Assembly (NCBI RefSeq): GCF_001696605.3
Contig: NZ_CP031716.1
Location: 3,162,001 to 3,226,000, forward strand
Source: Acinetobacter wuhouensis
GTDB lineage: Bacteria > Pseudomonadota > Gammaproteobacteria > Pseudomonadales > Moraxellaceae
Reading direction: 5' to 3'
Length of the DNA: 64,000 nucleotides
Positions within the stretch are counted from its first letter, which is position 1. Each line of letters opens with the position of its first letter. Made by a program: the position numbers and the translations under genes. The notes beneath the pieces were generated by a model that had not been told where the DNA came from, made no database searches, and worked only from the letters and a program-made list of their open reading frames with translations. This document shows, in pieces, positions 38,685 through 47,908 of this stretch.

Positions 38685-39407
38685 ATGAGAATCATTGGTC
38701 ATCGTGGCGCACGTGGGGAAGCCCCTGAAAATACTTTAGCAGGGTTCCAATACATCCATGACTTAGGCATTCGTGCAGTCGAGTTTGATGTACGACAGCT
38801 CAAAGATGATGAACTCATCATCATGCATGATGACAATTTTCTTCGAACTACGGGAACAGATCAAAAACTCTATGATCTAAAAAGCACAGAGCTCGAAGCC
38901 TACAACCAAGCCAATATTTGGATGGATTGGGAAAAACAAATCACACCAACTTTGCGTCAAAGCCTGAATATCATGCAAGACTTTGAACATATCGAGGTTG
39001 AAGTCAAAGCGGTTGAAACAGAAGAACACGCTGAAAAACTTGTTATTGAACTAGAAAAGCAGCTTAAAGGCTTTGAAAACACTGCTGTAATCACCAGTTT
39101 CGATCTAAAAATCCACCAAGCTTTGATTCAACAAAATAGTCATTTCAAACACGGTTTACTCATTGAAGATGACATTCAAGACAAAGCCATCGAACAAGCT
39201 TTAGCACTGAAATGTTGTCAAATTGGATGGATGAACCAATTAGCCACAGATCAACTACTCAAAGCAACACAAGATGCCGATTTAGCCATCAGTATTTGGA
39301 CAGTAAACGATATTGAACGTGCAAAAAAATTACGTGATTTAGGAATTGATGGTTTGATCACCGATTTTCCTAAAATGATGCAAGTGGCACTGAATCAAAC
39401 TAAATAA
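38685..39407 (+). CDS. ugpQ: Glycerophosphodiester phosphodiesterase
   Basis: A 240-residue GDPD that hydrolyses glycerophosphodiesters to glycerol-3-phosphate and an alcohol. The motif IGHRGARGEAPENT and the metal-binding EFDVRQLKDDELIIMHDDNF are intact, and SIWTVNDIERAKKLRDLGIDGLITDFP ends the barrel. No signal peptide, so it works in the cytoplasm as UgpQ does. Confidence 0.92.
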   Translation: MRIIGHRGARGEAPENTLAGFQYIHDLGIRAVEFDVRQLKDDELIIMHDDNFLRTTGTDQKLYDLKSTELEAYNQANIWMDWEKQITPTLRQSLNIMQDFEHIEVEVKAVETEEHAEKLVIELEKQLKGFENTAVITSFDLKIHQALIQQNSHFKHGLLIEDDIQDKAIEQALALKCCQIGWMNQLATDQLLKATQDADLAISIWTVNDIERAKKLRDLGIDGLITDFPKMMQVALNQTK

Positions 39408-39605
39408 TCATCAAGGATTCAGCTTGTTTTACTTGATTATCAACAGTCTAAACGACGACTTTTTCCAGAAAGCTATGACTAAAATTTGTATGCTTTTTTG
39501 ACAAAAAAATCATACTTTTGAATCATTCATTTTTTTCGATTAAATCTTTAAAATTCATGTTTTATTCTGTTACTGTTTTATACAATACAGATGTACACTA
39601 ATGCT

Positions 39606-39623
39606 AGTGAACACATGTTCGCC
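39606..39623. promoter_or_regulatory. DesT/FabR-like operator upstream of the desaturase
   Basis: AGTGAACA-CA-TGTTCGCC is an inverted repeat (GTGAACA with TGTTCGC) placed just downstream of a TACAAT -10-like hexamer (39581-39586). Its shape resembles operators of the TetR repressors DesT and FabR, which control unsaturated-fatty-acid genes. The rest of the 309-bp gap shows nothing further. Prediction only. Confidence 0.5.
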
Positions 39624-39716
39624 CATGATAGAATCCATGAATGTATAGCCTAGAAAAATACTGAAGCTATGCTTTCAACTTTAACCTAATTAAGGTTCTT
39701 AGGAGTGCTGTTGGAG

Positions 39717-40880
39717 ATGAATGCTCCCCTACCCAAAGCCCCAATAAACTGGATCGGTGTTTTTGCATTGGTATTTCTACCTATAGTTGCAATGATCGCG
39801 ATCCCTTTATACGCCTATCATCATGATTTTAGTGCGGCAGCTTGGATTAGTTTATTCGTTTTACTCGGTCTCAGTAGTTTAGGTATTACTGCTGGTTATC
39901 ATCGTTTATGGGCGCACCGTGCCTATGAGGCGACTTTACCACTCAAAATCATTTTGATGATTATGGGTACTTTTGCTGTACAAAACAGTATTTTATTCTG
40001 GGCTTCTGGTCACCGTACCCATCACCGTCATGTGGATGATGTCGATCAAGACCCGTATTCAATCAACAACGGTTTTTGGTTCGCACACATTGGTTGGATG
40101 TTACGTAACTATCCATCTTCTGAAGCCAACTATAAAAACGCACCAGATTTATTAAACGATAAAGTCGTGATGTTCCAAGACAAATACTACATTCCATTGG
40201 TCATTGCAGTTCATGCAGGCATTTTATTGCCAATCGGCTGGGCTGTAGGAGACATGTGGGGCGTATTATTATTGGGTGGCTTACTTCGCTTAATCTTTAG
40301 CCATCATGTGACGTTCTTCATCAACTCACTATGTCATATGTGGGGCAAGCGTCCTTATACAGATGAAAATACAGCACGTGATAACTTCATCCTTGCGATT
40401 GCAACTTGGGGCGAGGGCTATCATAACTATCACCATATTTTCCAATACGACTACCGTAATGGTGTGAAATGGTGGCAGTACGATCCGACAAAATGGCTCA
40501 TCTGGTCATGCTCTAAAGTTGGTTTGGCAAAAAATCTTCGCCGTATTCCAAGCTTTAATATTAAAAAAGCTGAATTGGCAATGAAGTTTAAATATGCTGA
40601 ACAAGATCTTGCGATCTATGGTCACGATGTGAACTCAGATATTGCAGCGATGAAGCAGAAAGTCTCTCAAGAATATGAAGCATTTACCCATACTTTAAAT
40701 GATTGGGCTGCTTTAAAAGAGCAAGAAATTCAAGCTAAAAAAGCTGCTGTTGCTGAAAAAATTCATCAAATGGATGCCAAACTCAAAGTTGATTTCCAAT
40801 TGGTTGAACAAAAACTTGCTTTCCACCGTGAGCGTTTAGAAACCTTAATGCGTGGTATTAAAAAGAACGTTGTTTCTTAA
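39717..40880 (+). CDS. Acyl-CoA/fatty-acid delta-9 desaturase
   Basis: A 387-residue membrane di-iron desaturase. The three histidine boxes are HRLWAH, HRTHHRHVD and HNYHH, and there are four or so hydrophobic spans. It introduces a double bond into saturated acyl chains and thereby tunes membrane fluidity. A charged, coiled C-terminal extension (about residues 280-387) follows the catalytic core. I chose the ATG at 39717 over a GTG 12 bases upstream. A DesT/FabR-type inverted repeat lies upstream. Confidence 0.93.
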   Translation: MNAPLPKAPINWIGVFALVFLPIVAMIAIPLYAYHHDFSAAAWISLFVLLGLSSLGITAGYHRLWAHRAYEATLPLKIILMIMGTFAVQNSILFWASGHRTHHRHVDDVDQDPYSINNGFWFAHIGWMLRNYPSSEANYKNAPDLLNDKVVMFQDKYYIPLVIAVHAGILLPIGWAVGDMWGVLLLGGLLRLIFSHHVTFFINSLCHMWGKRPYTDENTARDNFILAIATWGEGYHNYHHIFQYDYRNGVKWWQYDPTKWLIWSCSKVGLAKNLRRIPSFNIKKAELAMKFKYAEQDLAIYGHDVNSDIAAMKQKVSQEYEAFTHTLNDWAALKEQEIQAKKAAVAEKIHQMDAKLKVDFQLVEQKLAFHRERLETLMRGIKKNVVS

Positions 40881-40896
40881 TCAAATTTGCATCAAT

Positions 40897-40926
40897 TGAA
40901 AAGCTCCGAAATGGAGCTTTTCTTTT
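40897..40926 (+). terminator. Terminator after the desaturase
   Basis: AAAAGCTCC and GGAGCTTTT form a perfect stem with loop GAAAT, followed by CTTTTA. Confidence 0.85.
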
Positions 40927-40944
40927 AGCATTAAAAATCCTCTT

Positions 40945-41002
40945 TCTCCCTCTGGGAGATGAAGATCCTCAGAAGTCATTCTGAGTCTGCAAGGAGAGGG
41001 TT
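40945..41002. repeat. Intergenic repeat with CTCAGAA/TTCTGAG palindrome
   Basis: CTCCCTCTGGGAG, then CTCAGAA-GTCA-TTCTGAG (40968-40985), followed by TCTGCAAGGAGAGGGTTA. The inner block parallels 26083-26113 with both arms changed in a complementary way. Confidence 0.6.
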
Positions 41003-41061
41003 ATCCAATAAAAATGCCCTTGAACGAATAGAACAAAGCAACATTAAATAAGAGAATCAAA

Positions 41062-41391
41062 ATGAATCTAAATAACATCCCTTTCGGCACAACCGATTGG
41101 GCAGAAATTTCAACTACTCGTCATGAGGGTGAACAAGGTTATGCACTATGGCGTACTCAGCAATTTGATAATATTCGCGTACGCATTGTCGAATATTCAG
41201 AAAATTATTTAGCAGACCATTGGTGCCATAAAGGACACATTCTGCTTTGCTTAGAGGGTGAGTTACATACTGAACTTGAAGATGGTCGAACTTTTACACT
41301 CAGCGCTGGCATGAGCTATCAAGTGGCAGACAATGCCGAGGCTCATCGCTCATCAACGGCACATGGAGCGAAGTTATTTATTGTAGATTAA
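41062..41391 (+). CDS. DHCW-motif cupin-fold protein
   Basis: A 109-residue small cupin barrel. The metal-binding-like motif ADHWCHKGHILLCLEGEL is the hallmark of the so-called DHCW-motif cupins, with SAGMSYQVADNAEAHRSS as the second half and a His at the far side. It is cytoplasmic and found alone; the substrate is unknown. AGAATCAAAATG gives a weak ribosome site. Confidence 0.85.
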   Translation: MNLNNIPFGTTDWAEISTTRHEGEQGYALWRTQQFDNIRVRIVEYSENYLADHWCHKGHILLCLEGELHTELEDGRTFTLSAGMSYQVADNAEAHRSSTAHGAKLFIVD

Positions 41392-41472
41392 GTCGACTAA
41401 ATCACTAGGAATTCATCCCATACTTCATCAAACTTTGTTATAGTTTAACCAAAGCCCTTTTGATGTTTTGTT

Positions 41473-42915
41473 ATGAAATTCAATCCTCGCTATCCATCTC
41501 TCAATCCAAAATTCTACCATGAACAAATGCCTGCCCCACTTAAAGGTGCAAAAGCAGGACATTTCAATGTAGCTTTAGCAGATGAGTTGCAATGGTCAGA
41601 ACAAGAAAAAACTGAATGGGTTGAAATTTGTAGCGGGCAAAAAACCTTTCCCGAGTTTCACCCTTTGGCGATGGTCTATGCAGGACATCAATTTGGACAA
41701 TGGGCAGGACAATTGGGGGATGGTCGTGGCTTACTCATCGCACAGGTTTTGAATAAACAAGGGCAAACCATTGATCTACACTTAAAAGGTGCAGGCTCGA
41801 CTCCCTACTCTCGTATGGGTGATGGTCGCGCAGTTCTACGTTCTGTGATTCGTGAATATCTCGCAGGACATGCCCTCAATGCTTTAGACGTACCATCAAG
41901 TAATTCAGTAGGGTTTACAACTTCGGAACAAGGCGTACAACGTGAAAAGTTAGAACTTGGCGCAATGATGCTACGCACCTCAGACTGCCATATTCGTTTA
42001 GGACATTTTGAATGGATTAATCAGTATCAGCCTGAGTTACTCAAAGAATTCACTGAGAAATGTATTGAATGGCACTATCCAGAATGTTTGGAAACTGAGA
42101 ATCCAATTTTAGCCTTTGCCACCAAAGTCATTCAAAACACCGCAGTGATGATTGCCAAATGGCAATTGGTTGGCTTCGCTCACGGCGTGATGAATACTGA
42201 TAATTTAAATATTATGGGTTCAACACTGGACTTTGGACCTTACGGTTTTATGGAACGTTTCCGTCCAAATTGGATCAATAATCACAGTGATTATAATGGG
42301 CGTTATACCTACCAAAATCAACCAAGTATCGCACACTGGAATCTTTGGAATTGGTTGAATAATCTCATTCCACTGGCAACGCCCGAGAATAAAGAACAAT
42401 TTAAAAAAGACCTTGCGGATTGCTTAGAACATTTTGAACCGACATTTTTAGAACATTACACGCATGGTTTATGTCAAAAAATGGGCTTACCTAGTTTTCA
42501 CAAAGACAGTTTTGACTGCGCAATGGCATTTTTACGAATTTTGCAAAGCGAGCAATTAGACTACACCAACAGTTTTATTCGTTTGCAGAATAAACAATAT
42601 GAAGCCATTAAAGATGATTGCCTTGACCGTAGACAGTTTGAAAGCTTCTTATCACAATTTGAAAGTATCCGAGAAAACCAAGATATTGACGCCTTAGATG
42701 CTGAAATGCCGAAAGCCAATCCCATCTATATTTTACGTAATCACATGGCACAAAAAGCGATTGAGCTGGCTGATCGCAATGATTTTTCAGAAGTCGATCG
42801 TTTATTTAAATTACTTAGTCGACCATTCACGAAGCAGTCTGAGTTAGAACGAGCGGAAGATTTAGCACCATTGCCAAGTGATGATCCTGAAGTGATGGTA
42901 AGTTGTTCGTCTTAA
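41473..42915 (+). CDS. selO: Protein adenylyltransferase SelO (YdiU)
   Basis: A 480-residue pseudokinase-fold enzyme that transfers AMP to Ser, Thr or Tyr of proteins, linked to redox stress. The N-terminal KFNPRYPSLNPKFY, glycine-rich GQLGDGRGLLIAQV, LHLKGAGSTPYSRMGDGRAVLRS and HGVMNTDNLNIMGSTLDFGPYGFME blocks are all present. The near-terminal Cys (VMVSCSS) is the position of the selenocysteine in some eukaryotic relatives. Confidence 0.95.
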   Translation: MKFNPRYPSLNPKFYHEQMPAPLKGAKAGHFNVALADELQWSEQEKTEWVEICSGQKTFPEFHPLAMVYAGHQFGQWAGQLGDGRGLLIAQVLNKQGQTIDLHLKGAGSTPYSRMGDGRAVLRSVIREYLAGHALNALDVPSSNSVGFTTSEQGVQREKLELGAMMLRTSDCHIRLGHFEWINQYQPELLKEFTEKCIEWHYPECLETENPILAFATKVIQNTAVMIAKWQLVGFAHGVMNTDNLNIMGSTLDFGPYGFMERFRPNWINNHSDYNGRYTYQNQPSIAHWNLWNWLNNLIPLATPENKEQFKKDLADCLEHFEPTFLEHYTHGLCQKMGLPSFHKDSFDCAMAFLRILQSEQLDYTNSFIRLQNKQYEAIKDDCLDRRQFESFLSQFESIRENQDIDALDAEMPKANPIYILRNHMAQKAIELADRNDFSEVDRLFKLLSRPFTKQSELERAEDLAPLPSDDPEVMVSCSS

Positions 42916-42922
42916 AAATAAA

Positions 42923-42947
42923 GCGGAGTTTATACTCCGCACTCTTT
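42923..42947. terminator. Possible bidirectional terminator between selO and the outer-membrane protein gene
   Basis: GCGGAGT and ACTCCGC form a 7-bp stem between converging genes. The flanking T-runs are short, so it is a moderate call. Confidence 0.5.
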
Positions 42948-42977
42948 ACCCATAAAGCTTACATTCAGAATGATGAA

Positions 42978-44051
42978 TTACCAAAAATATTGCGCATATA
43001 AATATGTACTAAAACGATGCGCATCATTGGTCGCTAAATCATCTGTTAAATATTTCAAACCAAAGTTTTTATGCTGTACAGACACGCCTAAAGATTGAGT
43101 CTGTGGTTCAATGTGTACCCCATATTTGAGTGAAGCATACTGCCAAAAACCATTCATCTGTACCAAAGTAAGATACTGATTTGAAAAACTTGTTAAGCTT
43201 AAACTCCATGGTTGATCATTACGAGAATAAGTAATTTCAGAACTGATTTTATAAGGTAACTTCTGGGTGTATTGCTTGGTCTTACTTAATTGTCCTGCCA
43301 AGTCCATACGTGGACGGCTATTCTGATCGTAACGAATACTATATTTTGTAAATGGTGCATTGTCCCAATATAAATAACTGAAAATATCTTCTGCTTGTAC
43401 AGCAATATCCCAATTTTTAGCTAATTTACCCTTCACCCCCAGATCTAAGGCATAACCATAACCTTTATTGGTTTGACCATTCCAACCAAGTTCATCTTCT
43501 TTTAATGCAGGTTCATCATAACTATAGTTTAAATGACCATTTAACCACTTAACCCGATCCATCAGTTCAGGCATGTTGCTTGTTTGACCTTGTGCTTGAA
43601 ACTCACCATCTACATAATGCCGACCGATCAAAGCGGTTAATCCTGTCACGATCTTCCAATCAGAGTTTATATCCCAATCATAGCCAAATCTTGCACCTAC
43701 AGTATCGACATGTTGAGCTTCTAGCTCCAAAGCATAATTTGAATTTGCATCAATAAGCTGATCATTTTTGATTTGATAATATAGCTTCGCCATATCCTCA
43801 CTAAACCGTAATTGATAGTCATACGACCAAACCCATCCCATCGTCCAATGATCATGCTGAGTTTCAAGTTTCATTTTACCTGAAGCAAAAGCATTCTTTC
43901 CTTTTTCCAAACGTGGGCTATCCCAATCATTCAAAAAAGCATGTACAGAAACAGGATCACTATATAATTCGGCATTCAATGAAAATTTCGCTGATTGTTC
44001 AGCAAAACAGAATGACGGTAAAAGCATTAAAAATATTAGGTTTTTATTCAT
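42978..44051 (-). CDS. Hypothetical outer-membrane beta-barrel protein
   Basis: A 357-residue exported protein: signal peptide MNKNLIFLMLLPSFCFAEQ, then alternating beta-strand segments and a C-terminal aromatic end (LYAQYFW) typical of outer-membrane barrels recognised by BamA. No known porin family motif was recognised. It ends 49 bp before the start side of the lipoprotein gene, so they may share a transcript. Confidence 0.7.
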   Translation of the reverse strand: MNKNLIFLMLLPSFCFAEQSAKFSLNAELYSDPVSVHAFLNDWDSPRLEKGKNAFASGKMKLETQHDHWTMGWVWSYDYQLRFSEDMAKLYYQIKNDQLIDANSNYALELEAQHVDTVGARFGYDWDINSDWKIVTGLTALIGRHYVDGEFQAQGQTSNMPELMDRVKWLNGHLNYSYDEPALKEDELGWNGQTNKGYGYALDLGVKGKLAKNWDIAVQAEDIFSYLYWDNAPFTKYSIRYDQNSRPRMDLAGQLSKTKQYTQKLPYKISSEITYSRNDQPWSLSLTSFSNQYLTLVQMNGFWQYASLKYGVHIEPQTQSLGVSVQHKNFGLKYLTDDLATNDAHRFSTYLYAQYFW

Positions 44052-44100
44052 TTAATATAAAAGAAGACAGCGCATGCTGTCTTCTTCTCACTCGTTAAAA

Positions 44101-45510
44101 TTAAGGTGTAATGTAAACAATAGTATTATCAGTGAACTTAACAGCGTATTGACCTGAAGACGTTTTAGTAATCGTTCCATAACTTGTCGTACCGACTTTT
44201 ACGTCAGCCTGTTGGAAATTTCGAATATTATTAATTTGCACAAAAGCACCATTTTTATGCTTAATTAAACTGTCAACCACAGGTTTTTCGACAGTAATAT
44301 CTTGTGATTCAAATGCAATATCCAAAGCATTTTTATCTACAGCAACCACTACATTTGCAATGCCTTTTAAATATTCAGCACGTTTCGCAGTCACATCGAT
44401 ACTAAATGGTGTAGGAGCAGCATTGGCACCTTTTAATTTACCAGATAACTTAACTGCCAAGTCTGCATTGATAAAGTTCAGTTTAGTTTCACCTTGGCTA
44501 ATATCAATCACTTTAGTTAAATCATTATTTAATTTAATGCTAGCATCTAAATCTAATACTTCTTGCAGATATGCAACTTGCCCCTTCAATGTCAAATTAT
44601 ATGGAATAAGTTGTTCGTTGGTCGATTGACCATTGCTAAATTTAACTGCTTTAGCGTCAAAAGAAACTTCGCTTAACGTTGCTTTCACATCTGCACTTTC
44701 AAAGACTAAACCTTTAAGCTGTAAAGACGCTTGATTTAGTTCCGCCTCTTGGTTTTCCAAAGTGTCAGTTACTGGATATACCAACTTAGCAGTACTGTCA
44801 GCAGTAAAGCTAAATTTAGCTTTTTGCTGTGCTGAATTGGTCACTTCAATTGAGCCACCATTTGCAATTTTGAAATTATAAGTACTTTGACTTGCAACAA
44901 AAGGGGCTTCAACTACAAAATTTGTCACATTTACTTTTGCTTGATTGGCGTAAATAAAGTTGTCTTTATTGGTATACCAGTCAGGATTTCCCCATTCCCA
45001 ATTATCTAAATCTTTAAAATCATCCCAGTAGGCAACATCCGCAGAACCAGTAACTTTGACAGAATTACCACTTACTTGTATCTGTAATGTGCTATTTTTT
45101 ATGTCGTACCCAAGTGGATAATCATTTTGGATGGCATCATTTTTTAATAATAATTCCAACTCTGCGGCATTATATTGTTTTGCCTGACCTTTTGAATCTT
45201 CTTGTGCTAGTTCTGCTAAAGTAAGCACAATGTCAGCACCACGACTTAAATCCGAAGCTGTATTATTAATCACTTCAACAGGTGTCTTATAGTTATCTGC
45301 AATATCTTGAAAACCATCGTAATATGAAATAATTGCTTTTGTTGTTTCAATTAATTGTTTTGCTTTATCTAAATCCGAAGCCGGTGTAGTAACACTACCA
45401 CCACCTGTTCCACCACTACCGTTTGAATTTTCATTTGATGATCCTCCCCCTCCACACGCCACCAAAGCCGAGCTACACATCAACACAAGCAATGTTTTTT
45501 TCAATAACAT
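44101..45510 (-). CDS. Hypothetical lipoprotein
   Basis: A 469-residue lipoprotein: the leader LLVLMCSSALVACGGGGSS has a clear lipobox (LVAC) followed by a Gly/Ser/Asn-rich flexible linker to about residue 40. The mature part has many repeated beta segments (for example VTGSADVAYWDD, ADVKATLSEVSFDAKAVKF). No family was recognised. It is immediately upstream of the beta-barrel gene and probably in the same operon, so the two could function together at the outer membrane. Confidence 0.75.
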   Translation of the reverse strand: MLLKKTLLVLMCSSALVACGGGGSSNENSNGSGGTGGGSVTTPASDLDKAKQLIETTKAIISYYDGFQDIADNYKTPVEVINNTASDLSRGADIVLTLAELAQEDSKGQAKQYNAAELELLLKNDAIQNDYPLGYDIKNSTLQIQVSGNSVKVTGSADVAYWDDFKDLDNWEWGNPDWYTNKDNFIYANQAKVNVTNFVVEAPFVASQSTYNFKIANGGSIEVTNSAQQKAKFSFTADSTAKLVYPVTDTLENQEAELNQASLQLKGLVFESADVKATLSEVSFDAKAVKFSNGQSTNEQLIPYNLTLKGQVAYLQEVLDLDASIKLNNDLTKVIDISQGETKLNFINADLAVKLSGKLKGANAAPTPFSIDVTAKRAEYLKGIANVVVAVDKNALDIAFESQDITVEKPVVDSLIKHKNGAFVQINNIRNFQQADVKVGTTSYGTITKTSSGQYAVKFTDNTIVYITP

Positions 45511-45892
45511 GAGATATCCTTTTTATGAACGAATTCAAAAGTAATTTTTTGTAAATATAAAACTTTTTAAAAATATCTTTTTATGCTTGAAATTTCAACA
45601 TAATTTAGACAAAAATATTAATATTTTGATAATAATAAAATACTTATTCAAAATACCTAATAAGTATGCAAACCTAACATAAAATCGTCACACAAAATAA
45701 ACAGCCAAAATTTATTACATAAATAAACATTTAACACATAAAATATTCATTAAAAATAAAAGTTAAATTTCCATCATTCAAAATAAACAAGAAAATCCAT
45801 TACTGTTTGAAAATTTCTTTGATGCGAATAATCAATAATGAAACTAAATCCAAAGCAAAGTGAAATAAAATAGCATTAATTATCCATCAAAC

Positions 45893-45932
45893 TTACCCAC
45901 AAATTCTGTGGATAACCATGTGCTTATCCACA
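45893..45932. other. DnaA-box-like triad (copy 1)
   Basis: TTACCCACA (45893), TGTGGATAA (45907) and TTATCCACA (45924): two perfect consensus boxes in opposite orientation plus one near-match, with a weaker AAATCCACA at 45937. The 516-bp gap it lies in is AT-rich and also holds palindromes at 45613-45628 and 45640-45667; no gene is visible there. Confidence 0.6.
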
Positions 45933-46026
45933 GGATAAATCCACAATCACAAAACAACCACAGCTTTCGCATTTAAAATGAATAAAATTTAGACAATACA
46001 TGGTTTTACATTGTTTATAACTCAAA

Positions 46027-46626
46027 ATGAATAAAAACTTTATCTTTCTCATTATCGTGATTTGCTTATTCAGCATTGCAGGTACGTTTGCCTATCAAAA
46101 ATATCAGAAATACCTGCCGACAACTCAAACTGAAATTACAGTCCATAATTTATCAGAACAAGATATTGCGCAGATTCGCCAAAACACTCCGATTACAGAA
46201 GTTAAAGTCTATAAAACAGATCGTGTAGTCAAACTCATGCACCGGAGTCAAATTATTCAAACCTATCCAATGCGTTTAGGTTTTGATCCGATTGGGCATA
46301 AAGTCAAAGAAGGTGATGGCAAGACTCCTGAAGGACAATACATCTTGGATTGGCGCAATCCGAAAAGTGCATTTTATAAATCACTCCACGTCAGTTATCC
46401 AAATGCGCAGGATAAGGCAAAAGCCAAACAACTCGGTGTTTCCCCAGGGGGTGACATTATGATTCATGGCTCGGCGACGACTTCACAAATTGAAAAACTG
46501 CCTAGCCTCATGACCTATTTACCCCGAAATGACTGGACGTGGGGCTGCATTGCCGTTAGAAATGTAGATATGGACGAGATTTGGAAATTGGTCGATGATG
46601 GTACACTCATCAGTATTTTTCCATAA
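46027..46626 (+). CDS. L,D-transpeptidase (YkuD domain)
   Basis: A 199-residue exported enzyme, with an N-terminal membrane anchor (FIFLIIVICLFSIAGTFAY), and a YkuD catalytic domain. The catalytic HGS and WTWGCIAVRN with the active Cys are present, together with the conserved GDGKTPEGQY. L,D-transpeptidases cross-link peptidoglycan or attach lipoproteins. The 3' neighbour is 28 bp away in the same direction. Confidence 0.9.
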   Translation: MNKNFIFLIIVICLFSIAGTFAYQKYQKYLPTTQTEITVHNLSEQDIAQIRQNTPITEVKVYKTDRVVKLMHRSQIIQTYPMRLGFDPIGHKVKEGDGKTPEGQYILDWRNPKSAFYKSLHVSYPNAQDKAKAKQLGVSPGGDIMIHGSATTSQIEKLPSLMTYLPRNDWTWGCIAVRNVDMDEIWKLVDDGTLISIFP

Positions 46627-46653
46627 TGATCGATTTTTAAATGTGAGGGTAAG

Positions 46654-47031
46654 ATGACAGGCAATGATATTCAAGCGTTTGCTTTAAAAATAGCAGCACA
46701 ATTAGCCAAAGCCGAGTTAGATTACCCTTTTGGCGAAGACATCCATGTGTATAAAATTATGGGCAAAGTCTTCATGCTGGTTTTTGATTTAAATGGCAAA
46801 GAAATGGTGAACCTCAAAGTACAACCTGAACATGGTGAAATGCTGAGAGATGTGTATGAATCTATCCATACAGGCTACCACATGAATAAACGACATTGGA
46901 TCTCAATCTATGAGGGTGAACAAATCACAGAGGAACTGATCGAAGACCTTGTCCAAAACTCGTATGCTTTAGTCGTGAAAACTTTAACTAAAGCACAAAA
47001 ACAAGTTTTAGCGATTCATAGCCAAGTTTAG
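46654..47031 (+). CDS. MmcQ/YjbR family protein
   Basis: A 125-residue member of the MmcQ/YjbR DNA-binding-like fold. The features ELDYPFGEDIHVYKIMGKVFMLVF, LKVQPEHGEMLRDVYESIHTGYHMNKRHWISIY and LIEDLVQNSYALVVKTL are typical. It probably forms an operon with the L,D-transpeptidase; the molecular role of the family is not well known. Confidence 0.88.
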   Translation: MTGNDIQAFALKIAAQLAKAELDYPFGEDIHVYKIMGKVFMLVFDLNGKEMVNLKVQPEHGEMLRDVYESIHTGYHMNKRHWISIYEGEQITEELIEDLVQNSYALVVKTLTKAQKQVLAIHSQV

Positions 47032-47141
47032 GTGAATAAATCCAGTTTGACTCAAAATTTATTATTCCAAATGAGAATATATACTTTAAATATTATTTAT
47101 ATGTTTTATTTCTGAGCTATTAAATTACAAGTTATAAACAT

Positions 47142-47181
47142 TTACCCACAAAAACTGTGGATAAACCTGTGTTTATCCACA
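47142..47181. other. DnaA-box-like triad (copy 2)
   Basis: TTACCCACA (47142), TGTGGATAA (47156), TTATCCACA (47173). Box sequences and spacings (14 and 17 bp between starts) are identical to copy 1 at 45893. It lies between two convergent genes; its inverted boxes could also fold as an 11-bp hairpin. Confidence 0.6.
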
Positions 47182-47206
47182 AAACATATTTCAAATTGTA
47201 AATTTT

Positions 47207-47893
47207 TTAATCTTCTGGATACTCGAAGCGATAGCCTACTCCGTAAACAGCTTGTACCCATTCATGGCGGTTTCCAGTTTCGGCTGCTTCCGAAATTTTA
47301 CGACGTAAGTTCTTGATATGACTATCAATAACACGGTCTGCAACATCAAAACTGTCTGGGTTGATATGGTCTAAAAGTTGCGCACGCGAATAGACTTGAC
47401 CTAAATGTTCGAGGAAAAGCTCTAAAAGACGGAATTCAGTTGGCGTTAAATTCAACGATTTTTGTTGATACCAGATACGTTGTTGTGCTTTATCGATACG
47501 GAATAAATCATTGGCTTCAGGTTCAGCCTTGCGTTCTAAACGACGCAATACCGCTTGAACACGCGCCACCAATTCTTTAGGGCTAAACGGTTTACAGACA
47601 TAATCATCTGCACCCATATTTAAGCCCAATACACGATCAATTTCCTCAGTTCGCGCAGTCACCATAATGATCGGTAAGTCTGTTTGCTCACGGACTTTAC
47701 GGCAAATGGTTAAACCATCCATCCGAGGTACCATCAAATCCAAAACCATCAAACTTGGTTTACGCTGTAAATAACTGTCATATGCTTCCTGACCATCATG
47801 AAACATACTGACCTCAAAGCCTGCTGCTTCTAGATAATCTCGCACCAACTGCGCAAGTTCAACTTCATCTTCTACCAGCATGATATGCTTCAT
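47207..47893 (-). CDS. baeR: Response regulator BaeR
   Basis: A 228-residue OmpR-type regulator: receiver domain with phospho-acceptor Asp in LMVLDLMVPRMDG, Lys in CKPFSPKELVARV, and a winged-helix DNA-binding domain (LNLTPTEFRLLELFLEHLG, VIDSHIKNLRRKI, WVQAVYGVGYRFE). Sequence and pairing match Acinetobacter BaeR, which controls envelope stress and efflux genes. It lies 15 bp after baeS in one operon. Confidence 0.93.
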   Translation of the reverse strand: MKHIMLVEDEVELAQLVRDYLEAAGFEVSMFHDGQEAYDSYLQRKPSLMVLDLMVPRMDGLTICRKVREQTDLPIIMVTARTEEIDRVLGLNMGADDYVCKPFSPKELVARVQAVLRRLERKAEPEANDLFRIDKAQQRIWYQQKSLNLTPTEFRLLELFLEHLGQVYSRAQLLDHINPDSFDVADRVIDSHIKNLRRKISEAAETGNRHEWVQAVYGVGYRFEYPED

Positions 47894-47908
47894 GTTGTGC
47901 TTTTCCTT

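Noticed and set aside
44101..45510. Glycine-rich lipoprotein as a repeat adhesin
   Set aside because: Only the linker after the lipobox is low complexity; the rest does not contain tandem adhesin repeats.
35650..46019. A shared 17-mer (GTTTTACATTGTTTATA) upstream of btuB (35650) and of the L,D-transpeptidase gene (46003)
   Set aside because: In AT-rich DNA of this length one such match can arise by chance; the positions relative to the start codons differ.
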